DNA of 64,000 nt from Liopterus haemorrhoidalis (lineage: Eukaryota > Arthropoda > Insecta > Coleoptera > Dytiscidae): contig OZ020616.1 of NCBI GenBank assembly GCA_963971575.1, positions 59,440,907 through 59,504,906 of the forward strand, in the 5' to 3' direction. This document shows, piece after piece, positions 43,879 to 55,639 of the stretch. Under the pieces are notes generated by a model that was not told the origin of the DNA, searched no databases, and worked only from the letters and a program-made list of their open reading frames with translations. The stretch's first letter is position 1. Every line of letters begins with the position of its first letter. The position numbers and the translations under genes are program-made.

Positions 43879-44820
43879 AATAGGGGATACGCATAAAATT
43901 TGTATTTCCTTAAAACTACATTATTTTGATATGTTAATGTTAGTTATGTCACCTAACAAAACAAAAATTACATTTTAATTAATATTATAGCCAAATTTTT
44001 GAATTAAAATATTGTAAATTTGAAATAAGCCGACCACGGAGCGAAGGTTGCCGAGTAAAACGACTGAGTATGACGTCAAACGATAGGGGTTTCACATCAC
44101 AGATACAGCTACAACATAATCTTTACACGTGTGTGTATTGTATTGTTCGAGAGTTTTGTATTTGTTTTTAAACAATTTTTCACGCATTTATTATTAAAAT
44201 GGCAGATAAAGATTTTGTTAGGGCTCAGAGTGATAATTTACCCAACATTGATGCATTTATGCTCATGGAATATATGAAAAATAATGAATGCTACAGTGCT
44301 GAAGAAATACGTGGTGTCAAAGTAATTTGTATTTTATATTCTATAACTTTATGTAAACAAACGCTGCAACTCTGTAAAATGTAAATATTTATGTAATTTA
44401 GATGTCAGAATTTTACTACATTGTTTACATGAAGTTACAAAACGTTAGAGGCATAATTGAAATTCTGCAATATAAGTTATCTATTTTAATATAAAATTTA
44501 TTTCGGTAAACATGTATAAATTGTTTTTATACAATTAAACTTTATTTTAATTAAAATCACTCTAACTTTACATAACCTATAAAAGTTATACAAATAAATA
44601 AGTTCACAACAGACTACATATGTACGCCGGTAAGCTAGTAGTGTCATGCGTCAGTTAGAAGGGGTATGACGTGACACGTCGTTTTCGCGCGCTACATACA
44701 TTTATGATTTTTTTAAGCCTTCAAATTACAAAAAAAAAAATTAAAAACTGTTTTTTATGTTTATATGCAACAAGAGGAATATAAAAAAAAATAAAAAAAA
44801 AATCATGCCTATCCCCTATT
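43879..44820 (+). mobile_element. Right 942-bp unit of an inverted pair (ISL2EU-like?)
   Basis: Inverted relative to 40365-41302, with only scattered substitutions and short A-run length differences. Ends AATAGGGGATACGC and GCCTATCCCCTATT. The outer flanks (GTTGA|AT and AT|TACA) allow a 2-bp AT duplication, which cannot be separated from the repeat itself. Confidence 0.8.
44199..44321 (+). CDS. First-exon-like frame resembling YqaJ/SWIM-type insect proteins (right copy)
   Basis: The same 41 codons as at 40860-40982 with one amino-acid change (Met for Ile in EYMKNN), ending in phase 0 before GTAATT at 44322. Upstream CACGCATTTATTATTAAA is a plausible leader. Conservation of both copies, including frame and donor, shows they are recent duplicates. 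No downstream exon lies in the unit. Confidence 0.5.
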
Positions 44821-45034
44821 ACAATGTTTGGATGTATAAAAAGAACGTAAGAAGTATTGACGTATAACATTTTACCACCTCAAGATGTTATCCAAGATAA
44901 ATAAATTCTTAAGAGCTGTTGCATACAGAACAAAATTTGTAAAGTATTCGGTAAAGTTTTGTGAAATTCTTAATCACCCAAAATTTTTCCGAAATTTTCC
45001 ACCTTCGGGACGCATGCCAATTTTTTTATAGGGG
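44821..45034. other. Right flank of the composite insertion
   Basis: 44821-44870 continues the minus-strand frame of 40150-40364. The remainder is unassigned. Confidence 0.4.
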
Positions 45035-45391
45035 TTTTATGACAAAAACATTAATTCTTTTCATCGGCTGCATGAAAACGCGGAAATCATATTTTATTAT
45101 TACACGATCACGGGACCGTTTGAGTCCTTTGGGACCCTACGAATCGCATGCCTATAATTTTTAAGACTTTAAATTTGTTTTAACTTTCTTTTGATAAAAG
45201 GGCAAGCATTATTAAATCAGAGAAAAACACAAAATTTTGTGAAAGTTGAAATGCAGTTTTCCATATAACCGGAAAGCGTGCAGCGGTTTAGTACCCTCCT
45301 TTCCTTGTTGTCACAGGGTAAATATTCTCTCCTCCAAAAGGCATGCTGTATGAAATCGGAGACCATAAACTGTCATGAGCTCGCGGTCTAT
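45035..45391 (+). mobile_element. Family D partial copy with inverted centre
   Basis: The right arm is intact from GACTTTAAATTTGTTTTAAC to GAGCTCGCGGTCTAT. The central part (AACGCGGAAATCATATTT, GGGACCGTTTGAGTCC) is arranged differently from 7355-7919, and the left arm is missing. Confidence 0.7.
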
Positions 45392-45944
45392 TATAAATAT
45401 TGCTGCTATTAAAAATACACTTGAATATTCACAGTTAAAAATGTAGCAATCGAAATAAAATCCTCAATAATCCTTCAATTGAAATATCAAATGCAGTTCA
45501 GGGAAGCCGATCAAACTGTGCAATTGGAAAAATTGCAGAAAAAAAAGTGTGTCATAACGTTAAAATACAGGTGGAGGGTCGGTGTTTGGGTTGCAGATGA
45601 AACAGTTGTTGAAGATCGTACGCCACAATCGATGTTAACGTATGTTATTTACGGAGGGACCGGGGGGGGGGGGGGGTCGATGCGAGAGACGCTGTGAGAG
45701 ACTGATTGCAACGGAGATTTGTTCATTACGGGAAATTGTTTGTTTTTTTCTTTTTTTCGCCGGTCCCGTTGATTGTGTGTCCGCTTCGGAAAATGTTCCG
45801 TTTAAAGCGGCTTCAATCTCTCAACTAATTGCAACAACACTATAATAGCTCTCTTTAACTGATGGAGAAACAACGAGTGTTTATACAAACACGTTTTGTA
45901 ATTCTATTGTTTGAAAAATATATAACACGCAAAAATTGCATTTC
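45392..45944. other. Unassigned DNA
   Basis: A G14 run at about 45662-45675. The short frame 45479-45697 shows no recognisable motif. Confidence 0.3.
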
Positions 45945-45952
45945 CTTTAATG

Positions 45953-46178
45953 CAATGGCGGCGCTAGTGGGGGGGGGGCTCCAAAAGTTGCTCTGGCCCC
46001 CAGTTGACCCCCCCAGAATCGGTTGGAGAAAAATATTTTTTAGAAGTCAAGACCATTTTTTTTAGGTCTTCACTTGTATTTTCATGTGTAAACGATAAAA
46101 AAATATTTCCTGCCCCCCCCCCCCCAATTTAACTCAATTTTTTGCCCCCCCCAATTTTAAGAACTAACGCCGCCACTG
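45953..46178. mobile_element. hAT MITE with perfect 8-bp duplication
   Basis: TIRs CAATGGCGGCGCTAG / CTAACGCCGCCACTG. Duplications CTTTAATG at 45945-45952 and 46179-46186 are identical. G-rich left and C-rich right subterminal tracts form a long G/C hairpin. Confidence 0.9.
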
Positions 46179-46186
46179 CTTTAATG

Positions 46187-46464
46187 CTTATGCTGCGTTC
46201 AGAACCTCCAAATTATAAATTAGAATTAACTTGAAATTAGTACTTAACATAAAATTTGTACGTACAAATTAAGCAGTGTTCACAATATAAATTAAGAAAT
46301 TAAGTCACTGACAAATACTTTTATGGATTTCTACTTTTTAGATCGATATGTGACAGCTGTTTACATTTGCTAATGAGTTTTTGAGTGTTTCATAGTTTCT
46401 GAAAAGAATTAAAATTTATATTTATGCTCATAGAAAACAGAAAGATGTGGATAGAAACAAAAAA
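46187..46464. other. Unassigned AT-rich DNA
   Basis: Nothing recognised. Confidence 0.35.
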
Positions 46465-47009
46465 ATCAGCTGTGGCCACCACAGGACCGACCGCCATCAC
46501 AAAGTACTTGTATAAAATATATTCTAGCAGCAGAGTAGAAATAACTTGGCCTAATATTTTCTAACAGAGATTTTATTTATCATCACCATGGAAACGTTAC
46601 ATATAAGTATGAAAAAATAGATACTTTTTCATTTTCAAATAGAAAATTTTCTAAAATTTTTTCGTTTTATCAAAAAATAAAAGTTATTAGTTGTTGCACT
46701 TATAGCAACTTTTGTTAAATAAAATCTTAAAATCGACACGAGTAAACTTTCTAGTCAACCGATTTTTACCAAAAGTTGATGAACTCGTGCCATTGATGTC
46801 AAAAGCTTAAATATGCAGTTTCATAAAAATCCTTTTTGCTGAATTTGCTCTGCACGTGTACACAGATAGACGGACGGACAGACAGACCGACAAACATCAT
46901 GCTAAAAATAGTCAAAACGTTATGTAGGGAGCTCAATTCGTGGAGATCCATCGAAATTTCAAAATCGGTGTGATCACAATACCTCCCTTATATATGTTGG
47001 CGGTCGGTA
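46465..47009 (-). mobile_element. Family B Helentron-like element, complete but internally deleted
   Basis: Minus-strand copy with both ends: start ACCGACCGCCAACATATATA at 47007 and stem-loop end at 46465. The GTCY array is reduced to 46863-46892. The middle around 46640-46740 is shortened. Confidence 0.88.
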
Positions 47010-47130
47010 AAAATATGGTCATAGTAATTTTTAGGTTGACAAGTGCTTACTGCGCATGCGTCAGTTATAAATTAACTTAAGGGTTTGGAGTCTACAAACT
47101 TCTATTTTTAATTTATAAGTATAAGTATTA

Positions 47131-47192
47131 ATTCACCCATACGTACAGTTACGTATGGGTGATGGTCGATTCTGTGACGGCCACAGCTGATC
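47131..47192 (+). repeat. Perfect hairpin beside a family B 3' tip
   Basis: TTCACCCATACGTA-CAGT-TACGTATGGGTGA forms a perfect stem. It is followed by GATGGTCGATTCTGTGACGGCCACAGCTGAT, a family B stem-loop terminus (47161-47191). Confidence 0.75.
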
Positions 47193-47703
47193 GTCCACAT
47201 ACAGACAAAGAGACAGATGAGTTTGTCTTTTATGTTCTTTGTTATAAATTTTTCATTTCGTTGAAATACATTTTATGTTTGTAGTCTCGGAAGAGCTCAT
47301 CTTAAATATGCAGCTAGAAATTTTAATATAAGTTATGTATCTGGCGCATATATATCTGGTGTTCCGAAATCGCTGAATGTAAATCCTATTGAAAGATGTT
47401 TTATTAAGTCTACCAAGTCGTTTACCTCGGAGACTAATTTATTTTCTAAGAATTTCAAATCCTTTTTGTGTTTAAATTTTCAATAGAGATGTGTTAATGC
47501 GAACATTTTCGAAGCGAGACTTTACCTAAATACTCCGGGGCTCCGGGGAAATTGAACAATGGTCCGGGGAATAAGTTGACAGCTTTATGAAATGTAATCT
47601 TTTCAAACAATACATTCAGAATTACATGTTACTTTTGTTTCAAACCGCAAATTAAACTTTAAATATTATATTTACACAATACACTGTCGACCTACCTTTT
47701 TTT
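47193..47703. other. Unassigned DNA
   Basis: GGGGCTCCGGGGAAATTG and GTCCGGGGAATAAG near 47540-47575 form a short direct repeat. Otherwise nothing. Confidence 0.3.
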
Positions 47704-47855
47704 AAGGTTTCGTTGGTATGAACAAAACATTCTTAGATCGTCATTGGTCTGTACGGTTGGAATTGTGATTTAACTGCCGGGGAGTGTTGCAATTTGGCAT
47801 GCATTTACAGCTCTTTAATCCAAATATAGGAAGAATGAGATTAAAAAAAAAAAAA
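47704..47855 (+). mobile_element. Old, diverged family A 5' fragment
   Basis: AAGGTTTCGTTGGTATGAAC...TCGTCATTGGTCTGTACGG...TTGCAATTTGGCATGC follows the family A 5' end with many changes and almost no GTCT array. Confidence 0.65.
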
Positions 47856-48189
47856 TGGAAAATTTATTTTTTGGGAAATACCTAATTGTTTATACCTATG
47901 TCCTTATTTCAGGATTTTGTCTTAATCAATCTCTAAAGGGGTGAATCTACAATTGGGGCGAATTATACATCCCGTTGTATTTCCTGTGTTTGTTGATGTA
48001 TAAAATTACTCAAAATATTAAAATATCTCGAAATGTTATTGACAGTTTTTTAAAATCGCATCCCTTAAGGGTGAAAAGGGGTGAAATGTGAATTCAGGGA
48101 TTCCTTAATATTAAGACTAATAAGATATCGACTTGGTTTTTGCTTACAAAGATTACTGATACATATGCCGAAAAACTTAGTTCAGAATT

Positions 48190-48720
48190 TTATCCTAATA
48201 TGTCAAATATTTCCTAATATTTCAAATATTTCCCTAGTATTCAAATATTTCCCTATTATTTAATATATTTTCTAATATGTTAAATAATTGCCCATTATTT
48301 AAAATATTTCACTATTTTTTTTCCCTAGTACATATTTCAAATATTTCCTAGTATTTCAAATATTTCCCTAGTATTTAAAATTTTTCCTTATTATTTAAAA
48401 TATTTCCTAGTATTCTAAATAATTCCCCATTATTTGAAATATTTCACTATTTTTTTCCTCTAGTATATATTTCAAATATTTCTCTAGTTTTTCAAATATT
48501 GCCTTATTATTTAAAATATTTCCTAGTATTCTAAATAATTCCCCATTATTTGAAATATTTCAGTATTTTTTTTCCTCTAGTATATATTTGAAATATTTCC
48601 CTGTATTTGAAATATTGCCATAGTATTTCAAATATTTCCTAGTATTTCAAATATTTCCTATATTATTTCAGATATTTCCTAGTATTTAAAATAATTCTAG
48701 TATTTCAAATGCATTGTTTG
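48190..48720. repeat. Degenerate ~20-bp minisatellite (TTTCAAATATTTCCCTAGTA)
   Basis: More than twenty units of 17-22 bp, with a higher-order repeat of about 120-130 bp in which TTTTTTTCCTCTAGTATATA recurs (about 48310, 48450, 48567). Confidence 0.85.
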
Positions 48721-49618
48721 AAATACATTATATCAAATACTTGTTAAAAGTATTTGGTATTTTAAATACTTTTTATCAGTGATTACTAATAGTGTATGTT
48801 ATTTTAAATATTTTGATCGGTATTGGGTATTTGGTATTTAAAATACTTTTACTAAGTATTTTGCACAGCTATGCTAAAGACCTACAAAATCCTGAAATAT
48901 GTGCACTCACATTGTATATTACTTTTTTTTACCGTTCCCTAGCAGATTTAATGAGTGGTGCATTTATCGCGGACAGTACCTTTGAGTTGGGGGGGGGGGG
49001 TAGTGTTTTGTTACGGTCGTTTGTGTTTTATAATTGAATGATGCGGTAGCTCCGATCGCTATTATCATCTCTAATTGATTTACGCGACGCTCGGCGTCTG
49101 TGTGCGCCGCTGCACGCTGCACAGGGCGTCTCTGTACGCCCTCCGCCCCACGGCCCGACACGAGGGGGCCGTTTTATATTTAGCACGCTGTGCACTCGAC
49201 TGTACCTGCCGGGATTTAAGAAGAGGCATCATGGAAACACTCACACACAATGCCGTGTGTAAATACTGTAGTAAACAAAGGGATGACATCCTGAGGATTT
49301 CGTAGTTTCAGGATGCGATGTTGGAGCGGTTATAAGGCGATAAGAGTGTGATACTAGCACTGATATGCATTGGTTTATATGCAAGTGTTCATATTGAGGC
49401 GGCTCGCTAACCATGCTAACCGCAAACTAGCGTGCAGTTACTAACGTTTATATACCTGTGACAAATTCATTCTTGATTTATCTCGACGACACTAGTTCCT
49501 GGCAAGTTCCAAGGCCATTACTCCGATCCGAACGGCTGACGCTATACCTTACATAATCGTATTCATAACAATATACAAAATATACTGTTCAAAGATATAG
49601 TGAGTTGACTTAAAATAC
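48721..49618. other. Unassigned DNA with a CpG-rich patch
   Basis: 49080-49215 is GC-rich and rich in CG dinucleotides (GACGCTCGGCGTC, GCACGCTGCACAGGGCGTC), unlike its surroundings. G10 run at 48990. No coding motif is found in the overlapping frames. Confidence 0.4.
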
Positions 49619-49842
49619 CTAAAATAAATAAATAAATAAAATATAAAAAGATAATAAATACATAAATAAAAATATATGCGTACCTGATAAGATCATTTTA
49701 AACATAAAGAGAGTAATTTTCTAACATGTATTCCCTGACATCTATCCATGATTTTTAATGTTCTTATCAGGTACGCAGATATTTTTATTTATGTATTTAT
49801 TTATTTATTATCTTTTTATATTTTATTTATTTATTTATTTTG
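49619..49842. mobile_element. Fold-back element with ~75-bp arms
   Basis: The left arm (AAATAAATAAATAAATAAAA ... GCGTACCTGATAAGA, 49621-49692) is mirrored by the right arm (TCTTATCAGGTACGC ... TTTTATTTATTTATTTATTT, about 49765-49841). No coding sequence. The target duplication is hidden in the repeats. Confidence 0.75.
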
Positions 49843-51156
49843 TTTTTTCCATTATACTTTCATTCATTTTTTAATATAATTTATAATTGTTCCTCTACTA
49901 TTGGCATCTGACACTACCGATAGAGGCGCTACTGCATTCACATCATGGCTGACTTTGGTAGGATATTTTTGACAGGTTCAATGGTATCTTCATGTGATAT
50001 TTATTGAAACACACGGGAACACACTCTAAAATGGTCTTTAACTGTCTTTCCACTTCTAAGAACATATTCCCATGCTTGTCACAAACCGTCAGTTTCTCAA
50101 AATCTCACTAGAGGCGCTTCAGTTATTGTCAGTTGACAATACTACTGTTGTATCCATTACTTATACAATGCATGTATAATTCTATTGTAGCTCCGATGAA
50201 GAATAAATCTTATTCGAAAATTGTCAGCTGATTTTATTGGTTTTCATTGCTGTCTGCAACCCGTACAACCTCCTTCTTAAGTATTCATATACGGACACGA
50301 CACATTCCACATTTTCTAATAATACTGCGTTTGAAGTTAAGTAATTATTCTGAATCAATTATGTTTGTAAACGGTTCACAGCAGTTAACAGCTAGAAGTA
50401 TACTACCATCATAAATCGCTTTAAACACATCAACGATAGTTTGGATTAGCTTTTATCTCCGCTCTTATAGCTTGTAAAGCTTCAATATAAACGCAACCAT
50501 GCAGAGATATTTAACTCTTTGCTCTGCTTCGGTCTGTCGGAGACAAATAGAAACACGGCACGTCCTGAATGAGATACATGTGTGCTGGGTGCATGTATAT
50601 AACATATATATATGTATGTATGTAGGTAGAGGCACGAGCCGAGTTATTAGAGAATCCGGGGATTATCGACACGCCGGAGGAATCGCTAATTATGATGTTA
50701 AACACACTGCGGAATTTACAGAATGCAACAGAGTGTGCGCCGAACCACTGCTTCACAACTTATAAGTCTAATCGACATACTTTGAATATCTTACAGAAAA
50801 AATGACACCACAGGACAAAATAAACACTATAAAAAGATCAATAAAAATCACAATACTGAATTTTAATGAAAATTAAAATTGGACTTATTATTTTGTCAAA
50901 TTTTATTCTCATATACAGTAGCGAAACTTGGCTACTAAAAAACCAGATGATGAGTTCAGGTTATGAAATGAAGTTTTTAATTGTAATTGTCATTGTCAAA
51001 AAATCGATTAAAATAATGAAATTATAGCTAACTTGATTTCAAGCCACTTGAAATTTTTATAATAAATAGTTTACATATTATATTATGGTCTATTCCAAAG
51101 TAGAAAAATGTGTGTAAGAAGATAAGAGCTGTTTGTCCTTGCTTCGGATTGGTTAA
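49843..51156. other. Unassigned DNA
   Basis: A TATATATGTATGTATGTAGG tract near 50605. Overlapping frames at 50499-50765 show no motifs. No repeats recognised. Confidence 0.35.
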
Positions 51157-51158
51157 TA

Positions 51159-51756
51159 CCCTTTTCACACTAGATCTTTAAGACGAGTGAACTTAAAGTT
51201 CACCGATGTTTAAGATCGGTATGCTTTCACACTTGATGTTTAAATCTCTGGTGCTGTCATCAGCTACAGTAATTTTGTCCTTAAGTTACCGTCATGAAAT
51301 TACCAGTTTTAAACTGTCTGCGCAGACGCACATTTTGAATTATTATAAACAATTAAGGATATTTCATTTCATTCTACAATAAAGGCACTACAATAAAGAA
51401 TATATTACACCTGTATTAACATATAAGTCGATACATTTTATCTCAATTATTGTAGCTCTGTATTTTATTAAACACATTATTAAAATAAATAATTTTATTA
51501 TAACAATAAGTATAAACTTCTTATAACGTCGATATAATACAGTATTCTTGTTTATGATAATATAAAATGTTGACAGCACAAATTCAAGGAGTATTTTTTT
51601 ATAATAGAAATTAAGTTGGCAATGCGGACGAAGTTTAAGACGCAGATCTCTGTCTTAAACATCGCTTGTATTTAACCGAGGCCGTACGGTTTCACATTAG
51701 CGTTTAAAGATACATTCACTTTAACATCCGATCTTAAAGATCTAGTGTGAAAAGGG
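51159..51756. mobile_element. MITE with CCCTTTTCACACTAGATC ends
   Basis: TIRs CCCTTTTCACACTAGATCTT and inverse, flanked by TA (51157-51158, 51757-51758). The similarity continues inward through AAGTTCACCGATGTTTAAGA-type blocks, near both ends. 598 bp, non-coding. Superfamily not assigned. Confidence 0.82.
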
Positions 51757-51758
51757 TA

Positions 51759-52606
51759 TTACGCAGCTGATGCTTAGATCAACTTACTACCCGAAAGGAA
51801 TAATTTCTAGTAGAAATCAATCGGGATGAAATGACCAGGTTACTTGCAACGCTGCCTTCCGGACTATTAGGAAATTAAGAGTTTTTTTAAAGAAGTTTTA
51901 ACGTTTTTTTTAAGTTAAATTGGTTATTAAAATATTTTGTTAAAGCTTAAAAATTATGTTTGATTGGTAAACATTTATTAATGTATCCAGCTAGCTCGAA
52001 CAATGGATTGCAGCGGTGGGATGGGACGTGGAGAGCGGTACAGAGGTGGTATAGTGGCGTATCTCCGGCAGATAATGGGTTATTTATAGAGAAGAGAAGA
52101 TGTTAGTTGTAGATACACTTATAACCTGAGATTGAATCAGCTGTCTACAGACGAGTTCATTGATTGTTAGCTCTACTCAAGGAACTGAACACTCTAATAA
52201 GAAATATTGAAAGGAAAAAATTGATGAAAGAAATCTTGTTAAAAATTGGTCTGCTGCAGAGTTTATTAATTGGAAGGGACCTAGGGGCTAGAGGAGCCAA
52301 CAATGCCAGGACAACTTGAATAGAAAAACTGCCTGTCTCTCCTTCTCTAGCAACGTCTAAATATTGGACTGTACACCAGTTATTTTAGAACAATGATACT
52401 TAAATAATTAATATCATTAATATCAGGTTCAAAGATGAAATCTGTAGCTAATAATATTGCCAACTTTAACAGCTTATTATTTGACATTGGCTTAATATTT
52501 TACAGTTGTTTTTTTTTTTTTTTGTTGGAAAGTTACACATCTTGCCTGTTTAAAGAAATTATTGTATGCTCTAAAAAATACCAAAAACTTTTTTTAAAAT
52601 GAATTT
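51759..52606. other. Unassigned DNA
   Basis: T15 run near 52508-52522. No other feature recognised. Confidence 0.35.
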
Positions 52607-53211
52607 TGTTGGAAATGGAACGTTCGGAAATTCGCACTATTATGAAGTATGAGTTCTTACGTGGAACTATGGCATCGAAGACCGAAACATGAATAGTATA
52701 TTTGGCTCTAGTGTTACTACGCAGCAGATAATATCAAATTGGTTCGCCAAATTAACTTTAGTACCAAACGTACCAAAGTTACCAGGTAACTTAAAAACTA
52801 AAAAAAAAAAACCTGGTTCATCGATCAGAGCAGAAATATACTGCAACCAACTGGACGAAATGATGCAAAAATTTAAAGAAATCCAGCCTAGATTGGTCAA
52901 CAGATCGACTCCTATCTTATTGCATGATAACGCTAAACCACACACTGTACAAATGTGGCAAAACTACATTGGAGTTGGAACTTCTTCATTATCCTTCATA
53001 TTCACTAGACCTAGCCCCCACTGACTACCACTTCTGCAATTTGGACAACTTTTTAATAGGAAAACAGTTTAATTCTGACAATGCTGTAAAACTGGCCTTC
53101 CAGGAATTCATTGACTCTCGTTCGCCTGGGTTTTATACCACCGGCCTGAACAACTTGCCGCTTAAATGGCAAAAGTGTATAGACAATATGGGTGCATACT
53201 TTGATGAATAA
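52607..53211 (+). pseudogene. mariner (irritans/SETMAR-like) transposase relic with internal deletion
   Basis: Starts near ATGGAACGTTCGG (about 52616) with EIRTIMKYEFL, then after shifts NSIFGSSVTTQQIISNWFAK, the N-terminal helix-turn-helix region. The middle, including the first catalytic Asp, is deleted. The sequence resumes IRAEIYCNQLDEM and QPRLVNRSTPILLHDNAKPH, carrying the second Asp. After a frameshift near 52960, YSLDLAPTDYHFCNLDNFL carries the third. GKQFNSDNAVKLAFQEFIDS and WQKCIDNMGAYFDE end at a stop at 53211. The C-terminal order matches irritans/SETMAR-type mariners. No terminal repeats were identified. Confidence 0.8.
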
Positions 53212-53837
53212 AATAATTCCTTATATTTGTAAGTTATCAACCAACTTTGCCTTTTTTTTTCTACAAATTTCATCCTTGACTACCTAATAGCTACACTTAC
53301 ACCCAGTGTAGTCCTTTTGCGTAAATTCCCTGACTGATTTGCGCCTCATATGTCCAAGATACTTTGCCTTTTGTTGGTATAAATCAGTTGCCGGTGTTGG
53401 CTTGAAAAAGCTTTTTTTTTTGTAATTTAAAGGTTCTAAAAGTTCAATTTGAATCTGATAGTAAAAACGAAAGTGAACCCTTATCGGGTTGAAATCACTA
53501 AACGGTTTTTTCACCTTGTTTACCGTCTTAAATCTCCCGTATCAGATTTACAAAATATTTAAATTCAAATGTTAAACTCAAGTTTATAAATACACCCTCG
53601 CGAAATATACCTAGTGTTTCACGCGCGAATATACCACTGGCCGTTTGTGAGGGTGTGGGTGTTGTAGCGGCGGGGGGGGGGGTCGCTGTTGAGGACCTCC
53701 AGCTATCATTTGTCACCGCGACATTATATGTCACATAGATACGTGACACGTTATAAATTTATCATCTCGTATTTTTATCACAATATTTTGAGACAACTTA
53801 TTTATGATATCCACGGATATTTATAAAAATTACTGTT
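53212..53837. other. Unassigned DNA
   Basis: A G9 tract near 53672-53681. No convincing reading frame or repeats. Confidence 0.35.
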
Positions 53838-54410
53838 ATGGATACGTTCAAAAATAAGGTAGCTCTTTGGAATGGTCACTTACAAGAGGAAGATATAGAA
53901 ATGTTTCCACTCAGGAAGAATTTTTGATTGCTACTGATGTCAGCCAAAAAGTCATATTCAACATAATAAGTGAACATTTAAGAGCATTAACTGAAAATTT
54001 TAAGAATTACTTCCCTGAAAATGAGGATCTTCGTAAAGGTAACCTCTGGATTAATAATCCATTCTTGGAAGATATAAAGTCATATATACTTGATCCTCGT
54101 GAAAAAGAAAAGCTGACCGAGTTGTCTTCTGATGGCAATCTGGTGTCCAGACAAATCGCAAGAAAAAGAACATCTTTGAGTTATAAAGCTATCAAATTAT
54201 TGGTCATTTTTTCGACTTATGTGCGAAAAGACTTTTTCAGCCATGTCAATAATAAAAACCAAACAGAGAAATCGAATGGATGTTAACGCAGCGCTTCGTC
54301 TCTCAGAAACAACTCTGCAGCGTATTACTTAGCTTTCAGCCGGTCCGTGAAATATTTATCCAATTTTCACCGGTCCGCAGGTGCAAAAAGTTTGAAGAAC
54401 ACTTATGTAG
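53838..54410 (+). pseudogene. hAT transposase C-terminal fragment (ZBED5/FAM200-like) with 3' terminus
   Basis: From 53838 the readings give MDTFKNKVALWNGHLQEEDI, then after a frameshift near 53925 TDVSQKVIFNIISEHLRALT and ENFKNYFPEN, RKGNLWINNPF and KEKLTELSSDG. The tail ...AIKLLVIFSTY is a decayed form of the hAT dimerisation domain. NRMDVNAALRLSETTLQRIT then follows in another frame. This order is typical of the C-terminal half of hAT transposases related to ZBED5/FAM200. The BED finger and DDE residues are missing. GGTGCAAAAAGTTTGAAGAAC near 54381-54405 looks like the element's 3' terminal repeat. Confidence 0.75.
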
Positions 54411-55060
54411 AAAACTCAAGGGCAACACAAATGACAGCGGCAGCATATGAAGTGACTCTTCCCCGTTCCAACATGCTAGATATTGTAGATCGTGTATTTT
54501 TTCTACTTGGTCTTAAATGATATTTTTAACCATTAGGCACGACTCACGAGGATAAAAAATATAATTCTTTTATCTACTGCGAAACATTAAAATACGAGGC
54601 TAGGCATAATTAACCATCTATATGAATATAAATAAAAAAATTGTTGTAAAAACTTAATTTGAATTTTTAATTTTAAAGATGATGTGAATTTGCAATTCTA
54701 ACTTATTCTGAGCTCGAAGTTTTACGATATTTATTTTATTAATACATATTTAAATTATTTTCAGAGTAATATATATTAAAAATGTTTTCATAGCTCTGAG
54801 AATACAGCTTAAAGGAAAATTCAATTTTCCTTACACGATTTTCTTTTGAACGAGCAATTAGCTTAGGAAATTGAATATTGGCCCTTCGAGATCACATTTT
54901 CAATATCAAACAACAATTTCGTATAGGTATAGTTGAGCGTGTAATGGTACATAATGTACCTGGAAACACAAGTGGTAGAGCATAAAATAACAAAGAATGA
55001 TAGGCCACTTCCTCTTTTAACAAGACGATTATATACTTGAGTTTAGGTCAATCCCAAGGC
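54411..55060. other. Unassigned AT-rich DNA
   Basis: Nothing recognised. Confidence 0.35.
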
Positions 55061-55175
55061 GGACTGCACAATGTCGGAAGATAAAAATTCCAAAGATGTG
55101 GGGGGGGGGTTCGAACTCGTGTCCCTGTGCTTCGTAGGCAACCGTCTTACCACAGAGCCACTGCAACTCGGTTAT
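55061..55175 (-). repeat. tRNA-derived SINE-like sequence
   Basis: The minus strand has box A (TGGCTCTGTGGTAAGAC), a loop CTACGAA (Arg ACG-type anticodon position) and box B (CGAGTTCGAACC) followed by a C/G-run and a body ATCTTTGGAATTTTTATCTT. The stems pair only partly, so it is a SINE head or tRNA pseudogene. Confidence 0.55.
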
Positions 55176-55394
55176 ACAGATTTGTAAAATTGAATTTAGA
55201 AAGTGTCATGCTTCTTAATGCTTCTTAAAATGTTCTAATGTAAATCGTCCTTTTGCATTTACTCCTCGGAATTAAAAAACAGACTATAGGCCATGTAGAT
55301 GACACAAATTTTCAAGTGACTTTTCAAAAAAAAAAAAAAAAAAAAACAAACAAACAAGTTTATGAACTGTCACAATTGCCTGTTAATTTGTTGT
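55176..55394. other. Unassigned DNA with A-run
   Basis: An A20 run at 55327-55346. No other feature. Confidence 0.35.
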
Positions 55395-55563
55395 TTTCTA
55401 AATTACAATCGACGTTTTTTGAATTACAATTTACTAATCCGAATTACAATTGAAGCTTTCTGAATTACAATTTACTAATCTGAATTACAAATGTCGCTTT
55501 CTGAATTAAAAATTACAAATCTGAATTATAAGTTATCAACCTGAATTACAATTAACGTTTTTT
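55395..55563. repeat. Minisatellite of CTGAATTACAA units
   Basis: Six or seven spaced copies of CTGAATTACAA(T) alternate with TTTACTAA and CGTTTTTT/GCTTT linkers, period ~25-30 bp. Confidence 0.75.
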
Positions 55564-55639
55564 GATTTATTTATTTATTTATCGTACAGTTGGAAAAGGT
55601 GTAGAAATCCAGCCTAACAAACGAAATATTATTTTCCAC

